Assembly (NCBI GenBank): GCA_043228905.1
Contig: JBHGNT010000008.1
Location: 11,036,001 to 11,100,000 of the forward strand
Direction: 5' to 3'
DNA from: Azolla caroliniana
Lineage: Eukaryota; Polypodiophyta
DNA: 64,000 nt
The notes beneath the pieces are model-generated. The model was not told where the DNA came from and did not search any database. It was given only the letters and a program-made list of their open reading frames with translations. Shown piece after piece: positions 8,801-15,810 of the stretch. A program made the position numbers and the translations under genes. The stretch's first letter is position 1. Each line of letters begins with the position of its first letter.

Positions 8801-11747
8801 AAACCCGGTTCACATCGCCAAAGAAATGAAGCCGGAAGATAAAGCGGCGATGATCAAACTTCTCACAGAGTTTCGACACGTATTCGCCTGGTCATACGAG
8901 GACATGCGAGGGCTGGACCCTCAATTATATCAGCATCAGATCCACTTAGGCAAGGACGCGAAACCAGTGGCGCAACGACGTTACCGAATGAACCCCAACT
9001 ACGCCGCCAAAGTGAAGGAGGAAATCGACAAACTCCTAAGAGTGGGCTTCATCCGGCCGGTAAAGAAAGCGACGTGGCTGAGCCCCATCGTCGTCGTCCC
9101 AAAGAAGAACGGTAAAATCCGTGTGTGTGTAGATTACAGGAAACTAAATGCCGCCACAATTACGGATGCATTCCCTCTTCCGTTCACGGACGGAGTACTG
9201 GATGCCGTCGCCGGTCATGAAGTTTATAGCTTTCTAGACGGGTTCAGCGGGTACAATCAAATTCGGATGCACCCGGACGACCAGGAGAAGACAGCGTTCG
9301 TCACCGAATGGGGGGTGTTTGTGGCCGAAGTCATGATGTTCGGCCTAAAAACGGCACCAGCAACTTTCCAGCGAATCATCATGGAGATCTTCGGCGAATA
9401 CATTCCTGCCTTCATGCAAGTTTTCCTGGATGATTTTGCAGTCTATAGCCGGGGAAAAGACCATTTGCAGCACCTACGGTTATGCCTTGAAAAGTGTAGG
9501 TTATACCGGCTAAGCTTAAACCCAGCAAAATGCATCTTTGGAGTTTCAAGTGGAATATTGCTGGGACACATTGTAAGTAAGGAGGGCATTGCGGTCGACC
9601 CGGACAAAGTAAACACCATACTAGGGGCACCGGCGCCGAAAACGGCCAAAGCACTAAGCCGATTCTTAGGACAGATCCGGTGGCACAGCCGGATGCTCCG
9701 TCACTTGGCTGACTTGGCTACACCATTACACACCGCGGTACATCGGACACCGTTCCAATGGACGGATACGGAGGATAAGGCATACAATGCCCTGAAGGTA
9801 CTTTTATCGCAAGCACCCGTCGTGCAGCCTCCGGATTGGAGCAAGGAATTTCACGTGTTCGTGGACGCATCCGACATCGCTATTGGCAGCGCCTTAATGC
9901 AGCTTACGGAGCCCAAATGGTACCGGCCGGTATATTACGCCAGCCGGAAGCTGTCCCAAGCGGAGAAGAACTATTCAACGACGGAACGGGAGGCCCTGGG
10001 CATGATCTACAGTGTAACAAAGTTTCGGCATTACCTATTGGGAAGGAAGTTCTCCTTTCATGTGGACCACTCGGCGCTCTTGTACTTAGTGTCCAAGGCG
10101 TCCCTGACCGGTAAGTTGGCCCGATGGACCTTGCTGTTGCAGGAGTTCGAATTCGAGATTTTCCACCGGCCCGGTATCCAGCATGCCGTAGCAGACTATC
10201 TAAGCCGATTAGAGTCCGGAGAACCAGGCGACGGAGTAGCGGATGAATTCCCGGACGCGGAGTTATTCTGTATCACCCCGGAAACGGCAGCGGACGACAC
10301 GGTGGCATCAGAAGATAAATGGCTGACAAACATGCACCAGTTCCTAAGCACGGGCCTGCCACCGGAAGAAATGAACCGGGATGAGAGGAAACGACTAGCG
10401 GTGCAGAGCCGCAATTTTTGTCTGTTACGGGACACTCTCTACCACAAAGGAGCAGATGGAATATGGCGACGGGCAGTCCGAAGTGACGAGAAAGAAGTAA
10501 TCTTACGGGAAGCACACTGTGGGGTTGCCGGAGGACACTATGCCGGGGAAGCGACGGCGAGGAAAGTATGGCAGAGCGGCTTGTGGTGGCCCACGACGTT
10601 AAAAGACGCCGTCATGTATGCTAAGGAATGTGACCTATGCCAACGAATGGGCCAGCCTACGGAGCAAGCACGGATGCCACACCAACCGGTACTTCCACTA
10701 GAGCCATTCCAAAAGTGGGGGTTGGATTTTGTCGGACCGTTCAAGCCACCGGCAATGAGAACGGGTAATCGTTATGTCATCGTGGCAACGGATTATTGCA
10801 CGAAATGGGTGGAAGCTAAGGCCCTGAGAGACAACACCGCGTCATCCACAGCAAAATTCCTGTACGAGAACATTTGGTGCCGATATGGATGTCCGATTGA
10901 ATTGATCAGCGACCAAGGAGGGCATTTCCTCGGCCAGGTAGTGGAAAGCTTAACAACGTTCTATGCCGTGGTCCATAAACGAAGCACACCGTACTACCCA
11001 CAGGCGAACGGGTTAGCAGAGTCCACCAACAAAACGCTGCAGAACATTCTCCGCAAAATTGTCAATGAAAACCGGACGGACTGGGACACAAAGCTCCATA
11101 GTGCGCTATGGGCGTACAGAACGGCATACAAAACGAGTATCCGGACAACGCCGTTCCGGTTAGCATTCGGCTTAGAAGCGGTCATGCCGGTCGAGTTTCA
11201 GGTACCAAGCTTACGGATCCAACTACGAGAACGGCTGAATGAAAAGAAGTCGGAGGAAATACGGCTAGCAGCACTATGCGAACTGGAGGAGCAACGGCTG
11301 GCCAGCATCCTCCACATGGAACTGGAGCAACGACGACGGAAAGCGTTCGTTGACCGTCACCGGAAAGGTAACGAAAAGATGTTCGAAATCGGGAAGCCGG
11401 TTCTAGTATTCCAAACGAGGATGGGCAAAATGCCGGGTAAACTCCGGTTCAGATGGACAGGTCCGTATTGGCTGACAAGGGAATACAACGGGTCCTATCA
11501 GATAGGGACACTTGCCGGGGAAGTACTAGGCAAGTGGGTGAATGGATTTCGACTAAAGCCCTATAAAGGACCGATGCCAAAGAACCCGTTTATGCAGCTC
11601 ACCGGCACTACACCAGGAACCTGTCCGGGATCGGTACGGATCGATCCGGAAGAAAAAGACGACGGGGAACCCGTAGTAGAGACGAAGGAAGACACGGCAA
11701 CCCGTAAGGAAAACGGTCAGGGTCCGAAGGGACCTACGGATGTGTAA
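5883..11747 (+). CDS. gag-pol polyprotein of gypsy E
   Basis: A single 1954-residue ORF with no stop or shift between gag and pol. Gag core is at about residues 205-375, preceded by a Pro/Glu/Lys-repeat linker. Two CCHC zinc knuckles (CX2CX4HX4C) begin at Cys401 and about 20 residues later; after an Arg/Tyr/Asp-rich region a third begins at Cys594. Aspartic protease has the variant active site DGGSG (Asp762). RT carries FLDDF with catalytic Asp1183-Asp1184. RNase H carries FVDAS (Asp1328). Integrase has an HHCC zinc finger, then catalytic Asp1615, Asp1677 and Glu1713 (35 residues between the last two). The start ATG is supported by the matching MTRP start of F; an ATG just upstream opens only a three-codon frame. 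Its products would build the virus-like particle and copy and insert the element. All key residues seem present, so it could be active. Confidence 0.95.
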   Translation: MTRPTHDLGTDRARRLAERQRRRETFQQAAQEIRSDRSFSNEIRRVAEESLRLRHTRDQDDGSSLSSLRETERLLEAQASAENEAEAFSAYESDSEGGYSVHTNYRSSNDTPGGPEDDGSDTVPTPEPEPLNQDYPEPQTEAVNPLTPEVEEAKPPTPTKEPAKVPEEEPEKEPEEGPAKEPEVEPEKEPEKYQQTPLNRGLILDDDMPFQYSKYRDDPDAEAHVDDFEQTWEANHTSQRMTPEEEERSKIAEFGVTLEGPATRWRRSQDPATITTFAELKAKFLHFFHKEVDQTTMVGLFYTIRQEAGESIPQFVIRFQRMHSQLARAPPEEELRTIFLNALREPLRTVCTVIDFRGCTIDQVIDRVREMEKTSSWLTLGTLQRALPTEEDLRFRQAIQCTICLNAGHSAVECTMRTQCVICQSKSHTTDRCEYNLLNRQAPPVRRIEPRSSHDEEEDRWQKMNRYRPAQDVRYGDRQENDGRYGNRRDNYDRYERSDRYREPNRRHEQYDRDHSPGYRRHQEDYGRFYDPPRPDYRNKNKNNKKRNFKKGGHPRDPENGTPRSQPAQNAPLATGPTPATSNAESSNTRKEYCYYCRQEGHYSNQCPVKSYEKRPAVNMVVPEVADLQQVTTRSKGIAKEWETQEAIRKQATEWVKEANEKNVADAERQKANTIGSAGGSHPENETWQALQECQITLPLGRLLQLVPRFTEGLKTGMTDGIAPPAPVLFSNPEEGPTVVDTSSPVITAIVKGHELPGTVIDGGSGVNVISLRTCDALGIHEWEPCPFWLRMADTSSVRPTGLIRKLEVTIGGHTFHISAVVLRLHAQGAYPLLLGRPWLKTAHIKQNWRKNMITFRRGKAKVRVPTQPRASNGKECTPLYAECVNMLEGLADDEEAQYLEEHPKIVPLFEIDVAEAVAAYLPQRDDTEAEPDKDAIRELRQAQEALEREMAVSQRVKTSQLDEVNLGSKDESNPVHIAKEMKPEDKAAMIKLLTEFRHVFAWSYEDMRGLDPQLYQHQIHLGKDAKPVAQRRYRMNPNYAAKVKEEIDKLLRVGFIRPVKKATWLSPIVVVPKKNGKIRVCVDYRKLNAATITDAFPLPFTDGVLDAVAGHEVYSFLDGFSGYNQIRMHPDDQEKTAFVTEWGVFVAEVMMFGLKTAPATFQRIIMEIFGEYIPAFMQVFLDDFAVYSRGKDHLQHLRLCLEKCRLYRLSLNPAKCIFGVSSGILLGHIVSKEGIAVDPDKVNTILGAPAPKTAKALSRFLGQIRWHSRMLRHLADLATPLHTAVHRTPFQWTDTEDKAYNALKVLLSQAPVVQPPDWSKEFHVFVDASDIAIGSALMQLTEPKWYRPVYYASRKLSQAEKNYSTTEREALGMIYSVTKFRHYLLGRKFSFHVDHSALLYLVSKASLTGKLARWTLLLQEFEFEIFHRPGIQHAVADYLSRLESGEPGDGVADEFPDAELFCITPETAADDTVASEDKWLTNMHQFLSTGLPPEEMNRDERKRLAVQSRNFCLLRDTLYHKGADGIWRRAVRSDEKEVILREAHCGVAGGHYAGEATARKVWQSGLWWPTTLKDAVMYAKECDLCQRMGQPTEQARMPHQPVLPLEPFQKWGLDFVGPFKPPAMRTGNRYVIVATDYCTKWVEAKALRDNTASSTAKFLYENIWCRYGCPIELISDQGGHFLGQVVESLTTFYAVVHKRSTPYYPQANGLAESTNKTLQNILRKIVNENRTDWDTKLHSALWAYRTAYKTSIRTTPFRLAFGLEAVMPVEFQVPSLRIQLRERLNEKKSEEIRLAALCELEEQRLASILHMELEQRRRKAFVDRHRKGNEKMFEIGKPVLVFQTRMGKMPGKLRFRWTGPYWLTREYNGSYQIGTLAGEVLGKWVNGFRLKPYKGPMPKNPFMQLTGTTPGTCPGSVRIDPEEKDDGEPVVETKEDTATRKENGQGPKGPTDV

Positions 11748-11764
11748 GGTCACACACCGTCATT

Positions 11765-11790
11765 AAAAAAAAAAAAAAAAAAAAAAAAAA
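11765..11790 (+). repeat. A26 tract between pol and ORF2 of E
   Basis: Twenty-six uninterrupted A residues starting 18 bases after the pol stop and 111 bases before the first in-frame ATG of ORF2. Equivalent A-rich tracts (T-rich on the plus strand) occupy the same place in B (15730-15757) and F (54892-54928). Its conservation across diverged elements suggests a fixed feature of this lineage rather than chance slippage. Confidence 0.9.
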
Positions 11791-11901
11791 TCATTAAAAA
11801 TCGAGGTATGAACGGGTGTGAAAGCAAGGCGCGAAAAGGTACGTAGTGGGCATTTAAGAGACGCCACGCTACTTAATACTAAATTGGTACACGACGTGTG
11901 C

Positions 11902-14502
11902 ATGCTCGAAAAAGGCGCCAAAACGCACAAAGAAGAAGCAGAACGCATGGAGACCTTTTCATTTCGCGAGCCAAGAAGCACAGAAGCACCAAGACAGTGG
12001 AAGCTGAGCAAACGCGAACCTGCACGCAGAGAACCCCCGCGCTCAGAACGCTCTCTCTCTCGCTCTCACTCTCATCACCACTCTACCTCGCCATCTTCCC
12101 TCGACCTTGAAGCAGACATGGAACCACAAACGCTGTCGGAAGCGGCCAGGAAATGGTTCAGGCAAAACGGACTGGAGGGGTTCTTGGCCATCATGGAGGC
12201 ACCGCCGCACAGAGAAGCCGACCGGGTCATCAAGGAGCTCGCCACAGAGGTTATCACCGAGGAGGCGATCCGCGCGCTAACAGGCCTTCCGGAGGGAGGA
12301 ATCTTTCAGATCGATAACCCAACCTCGGAGCAACTCATCCGATATTTCGGTGAGTACTCTGTTGCCGGCAAAGGCTATCGGACGCAGGGCGGCGAAGATC
12401 CGCTATTCAGGGAGATAGCTCGAGTGCTGCTGCTGGCGTCGAAGGCGACGAAAGGGAAGAAACGGGTCCCAGAACCGGAGGAGGTGTCACCGGTCCGACC
12501 CGTCAAGATAACCTTACGGAGACCGGGACAGAAGGAACCGGAACCCTTGACGGCACAGAAACATGCCGTGACACAGGAAGAGGAAACGGAGGAGCCAGAA
12601 GAGCACCTCCAACGACGGTCAAGAAGTAGGACCGCCGAGACAGGAGGGGAGCGGTCGTACCCGCGAGAGGCAGAAACGCCCCCAACTCAACCTGAGCAAA
12701 CCACAAGGGAAGAACCGGAACCGGTGCGTAGGGAACCGGTCTTGGCAACTTCTATAGAAGAAGTCATGCCAACGGCTCCGGAGACGGCGGGCACCGGAAC
12801 ACAACAGCCGGCGAGCACAGCCAGAGCACATGGCGGCCAAGGAGTAGAACCAGAACGGCATATGCAGGCACTCAGGCCAGACAATTCCACAGTGAATGAG
12901 CCGACCCGACCAGTACAGCAACAAGGCAGCGGTAGCATGTGGCTACGGTGGGTAGGCGAGCAAATCGCCGGAGTGGTCGAGTATATAGAGGCGGAAGAGA
13001 GAGCGCACCAGGAACGGTTGCTCGTCACAACCGTAGATCTAGAGACGGCCCGGTCCAGAATCCGGAACCTTGAACAAGACTTGGACAGGGTCACAAGGGA
13101 AACACAAGTCCAAGCACCGGTGACTCCGGGCAATGTACAGAATAAAGTGTCAGATCAACCTGTACATAGCAATCAGACCCCGGCAACGGAAACCGTTCCG
13201 GAGAGAAATGCGGCACAAGCCCAAGAGCTTGCGGATTTAAAGGATGAGCTTGCTGCCCAAGAAGCGCTGAGGAGCCGCGAAAGAGAATTGAAGACGGCAG
13301 CGGAGGCAGAACTCCAAAAGACTGCTGAGAATCTACGCCGGGCCGAGGAGGGCTTACGGAAAGGCCACCAAGCGTACGACCGGCTCAAGGAGGAGAAGGA
13401 GAAAATGCTGCAAGAGAAGGAGAGGCTCCGGAGGAACGCCGAAACAGAAGTAGAGCGCCTGAAAGAGGAACTCCGGCAGGTAAAGGACCGGGAGGACCGG
13501 AACCATCGCCAGATTAACGGCAAGCTCAAACTAAAAACAGAGGAATTTGAGAACTTGCACCGGGAGTATAAACGGTTGCAAACGGAGCACAAGGAACGGA
13601 TGGATGAGCTCCGGCAAGCAGTTGATCGGACCGCAACCGCATTCGCCAAGGAACAAGCGGAAAACAGAAGACGGTTGGAAGAGGCGGAGAAGGTTCGGAC
13701 AGAGCTCCTCAGGCAACAGCAGGCGGAAAAAGAAAGAGCGGCGGAGGTACTGCAGAGGCTGCAAACGACATATCAAGGGCAGCTGACGCGCTACAGGGAG
13801 CAGGCGGAGGATACGGCAAATCTCATTAAGCAGTTGAAGGAGGAGCGACAAGTGGTGGAAAGCAGAGCACAAATGGGAGCAAGTCGCATCCAGGATATAA
13901 TGCGGGCCTGGTTGAACCAGACCAAGAGCTTGATTGATAACGGGTCCGTCAAATGGTGGACCAAGTGGGCCACGAACGCGGCGGAACTCCAATTGCTCCG
14001 GGCTGACGTAGAGAACCGGCGGAAGGAGGGAGATGATTGCTATATGCTGACTTCCGAAGACTTCACCGGCATAAGAGATGAGCTTGCCGAAGACTTTCAA
14101 GCCTTGGCAGAGGACCAACTAGAGCAAGTCCGGCAACTTGTAGCTCAGCTGGACGACGACAGGCTGGAGGCGCAGATCCAGTTTGAAAGCTACGAGAGGT
14201 CCCGGATCCGGGGAGAGAAAGAACGAGAACCAGTTACGGTCAACCTCAGTGATGAGGAACCGTTACTGGAAGGAGACCGGACCGGAAGCAGTCAAACGGA
14301 GATGCCGGAGCCAGAGAGACAAACGGAGCAGTCGGAGTCAGCGAAACAAATGGAGCAGCAGCAGCAAGCAGAGCAGCCGGAGCAGCCTCAGGCCCAACCT
14401 CAACCACAGCAGCAGCAGGAAGCACAGCCGCAACAACCACAACCGAAAGAACAAGCGGAAATTCTTGAACCAAGTATTTTGGACAATTTGGGTGAACAAT
14501 GA
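11902..14502 (+). CDS. ORF2 of gypsy E: long coiled-coil protein, function unknown
   Basis: 866 residues from the first in-frame ATG; the frame is open from 11818 but that extension has no ATG. It is in a different frame from pol. A conserved N-terminal module (from MEPQTLSEAARKWFRQNG at 12118 to about 12430) matches B and F: LSEAARKW, EAPPHREAD, TEVITEEAI, RYFGEYS, AYRTQGGEDPLFREIA in shared spacing. A Pro/Glu/Arg-rich linker follows, then a WLRWVGEQIAGVV segment (near 12945), a long Glu/Lys/Arg/Gln coiled coil (about 13200-13870), a conserved module (WWTKWATNAAELQLLRADVE near 13960 through QLDDDRLEAQIQFE), and a Gln/Pro-rich tail. I see no signal peptide, no obvious membrane anchor and no enzyme motif, so it does not look like a classical envelope protein. 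It fits the position of the additional ORFs of Tat-lineage elements. A structural or host-interaction role is a guess. Confidence 0.8.
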   Translation: MLEKGAKTHKEEAERMETFSFREPRSTEAPRQWKLSKREPARREPPRSERSLSRSHSHHHSTSPSSLDLEADMEPQTLSEAARKWFRQNGLEGFLAIMEAPPHREADRVIKELATEVITEEAIRALTGLPEGGIFQIDNPTSEQLIRYFGEYSVAGKGYRTQGGEDPLFREIARVLLLASKATKGKKRVPEPEEVSPVRPVKITLRRPGQKEPEPLTAQKHAVTQEEETEEPEEHLQRRSRSRTAETGGERSYPREAETPPTQPEQTTREEPEPVRREPVLATSIEEVMPTAPETAGTGTQQPASTARAHGGQGVEPERHMQALRPDNSTVNEPTRPVQQQGSGSMWLRWVGEQIAGVVEYIEAEERAHQERLLVTTVDLETARSRIRNLEQDLDRVTRETQVQAPVTPGNVQNKVSDQPVHSNQTPATETVPERNAAQAQELADLKDELAAQEALRSRERELKTAAEAELQKTAENLRRAEEGLRKGHQAYDRLKEEKEKMLQEKERLRRNAETEVERLKEELRQVKDREDRNHRQINGKLKLKTEEFENLHREYKRLQTEHKERMDELRQAVDRTATAFAKEQAENRRRLEEAEKVRTELLRQQQAEKERAAEVLQRLQTTYQGQLTRYREQAEDTANLIKQLKEERQVVESRAQMGASRIQDIMRAWLNQTKSLIDNGSVKWWTKWATNAAELQLLRADVENRRKEGDDCYMLTSEDFTGIRDELAEDFQALAEDQLEQVRQLVAQLDDDRLEAQIQFESYERSRIRGEKEREPVTVNLSDEEPLLEGDRTGSSQTEMPEPERQTEQSESAKQMEQQQQAEQPEQPQAQPQPQQQQEAQPQQPQPKEQAEILEPSILDNLGEQ

Positions 14503-14554
14503 AGGGGCCGAGAAGGGTTCGACGTACAAGGTACTGTCCCACGGGCGTGCCATG
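14501..14554 (+). other. polypurine tract plus conserved 37-nt block before the 3' LTR of E
   Basis: A purine-rich run (14501-14517) is followed not by the LTR but by a 37-nt mixed-sequence block, 14518-14554, ending GTGCCATG just before TGTTACC. F has a block of exactly 37 nt in the same place (51499-51535, minus strand) that differs at four positions, all transitions. The block contains a potential hairpin, GACGTAC with GTACTGTC around an AAG loop. The normal expectation is a polypurine tract directly adjoining the LTR. Confidence 0.6.
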
Positions 14555-14973
14555 TGTTACCGGCCGGCAAGGAGTCCAAAATACGGAGTGAAGGAATTAA
14601 TTAGATATGGTTGTAAATGAGCATAGTGTGGACGGACGGACTGGAAACGGTATGCCGTTCCAGATCCGGACGGATCCCGAATAGGTGCGAGAGGCACCGT
14701 TTTGTACTACGGGCCGGAAACCTATTTAAAGGCCCGGACCCTATTGTAAGGACAGCGGATAATTAATACAGTTTATGATGTTTACACTTCTGTCTTGATT
14801 TCCGTTCTGCAATCACTGTTATATCTTACGCGTGTAATTAACCAAGCAATCTAATCGCATAACCTACGTAAGTTGGTGTAATCGTTGAATCTTAATCCTA
14901 TGCCGTAATCACCCTTTGGTGAAGTGTCTCCGTGACACCTTGTGTTAGGCCTTGTCCGGCTAAGAGAATAACA
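14555..14973 (+). repeat. 3' LTR of gypsy E
   Basis: 419 bp, near-identical to 5413-5831. Followed by the TSD copy CCGTA at 14974-14978, after which gypsy B ORF2 resumes on the minus strand. Confidence 0.95.
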
Positions 14974-14978
14974 CCGTA

Positions 14979-15658
14979 AGGTACTATTGTATGATCGGCT
15001 TGAGCTTTTTGCCTGCTTGGTACTCATGCAAGCCTTCCCTTAACACTGACCCTGTGATGGCCCCCCAGTCGACGGCACACCCTTCAAAGGTATCGATAAT
15101 GATGCCCGTCTTTTGCTTAGGCATCCCATATGCGTTGACATGTACGCAACCGACTTCTAGCAGGAACTTGGCAATTTCTCGGAAGAAGGGATCCGGAATC
15201 TGCTTTGTTCTATAGGCCTTGGCGGAGGAGGAATATGGACCAAAATATCGCTGCAGCGCCTCTACCAGAGGTATTTCGAAATGTCTTTCGCCTAGTGAGG
15301 ATAGGTCCAACTTCTTCCGGATGGAAGAGTTGGTGACCGTGTCAATGTTAAGCTTCCTGGCGATGTCCATTGTGTCCGGGTGTGGAGGTGCTTCTACGAC
15401 ACGGATGTACCCATCCAGGCGTTTCTCCACGAGCCATCGGCGTAGGGCAGTAGAGATGAAGATCGACATTGCCAAAGTATGTTCGTGGGAAGGAGACAGG
15501 TGGTTGCGGTGGGATGGAGCTCTGTGATAGGATGGGGGAGAAGGCGAGGGGGAGGAGCGATGTGGGCGCTGATAGCTAGAAGACGGGTTTTTGTTCTGTG
15601 CAGAAAATCTTTTGTTTCCTTCTATTTGTGGCTTAGGGTTCATTGGGCGGTGAGCCAT
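14979..15658 (-). pseudogene. gypsy B ORF2, N-terminal part
   Basis: Starts with ATG at 15658 on the minus strand and runs about 224 codons to a TAG at 14984-14986, just before the E insertion point; the reading frame then continues at 5407. A Ser/Pro/His-rich leader is followed by the conserved module also present in E and F: EAPPHPDTMD, RYFGPYSSSAKAYRT, DPFFREIAKFLLE. Between B and E this module is clearly homologous but diverged, while spacing is kept, which suggests selection on the protein in the past. The T-tract at 15730-15757 lies immediately upstream in the element. Confidence 0.8.
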
Positions 15659-15729
15659 CGTGGTGCCGCGTGTTCTTGAACTAGGAGTTTGTGCATGCCT
15701 TTAGTCGTTTTAATAGTCGCTATCTTCTC

Positions 15730-15757
15730 CTTTTTTTCCTTTTTTTTTTTTTTTTTT
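15730..15757 (-). repeat. A-rich tract (minus strand) between pol and ORF2 of B
   Basis: On the plus strand, seven T, two C, then 18 T (15740-15757). It lies 53 bases from the pol TAA (15811-15813) and about 70 bases before the ORF2 start, the same arrangement as the A26 tract in E. Confidence 0.85.
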
Positions 15758-15810
15758 CGTAACGGTTATTTACCTATTTTTACATTATAATACAAGTGGG
15801 GCCGTCCATT

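Larger units (their letters stand above)
5408..14978 (+). mobile_element. intact Tat-like Ty3/gypsy retrotransposon E
   Basis: A complete LTR retrotransposon of 9561 bp (5413-14973) flanked by a perfect 5-bp target-site duplication, CCGTA at 5408-5412 and 14974-14978. The 419-bp LTRs start TGTTA and end TAACA and differ at only two positions that I can see, so insertion is recent. Order: 5' LTR, PBS, gag-pol ORF, A26 tract, ORF2 (coiled-coil protein), polypurine tract, conserved 37-nt block, 3' LTR. Both ORFs are open. It sits in the ORF2 of gypsy B in opposite orientation. The Tat-like assignment rests on PR-RT-RNaseH-IN order, the RT/IN motifs, the TGGCGACC-type PBS and the extra ORF after pol. 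Confidence 0.95.

Noticed and set aside
11808-11860. ATG at 11808 as ORF2 start
   Set aside because: It is in a different frame from ORF2 and stops after about a dozen codons.
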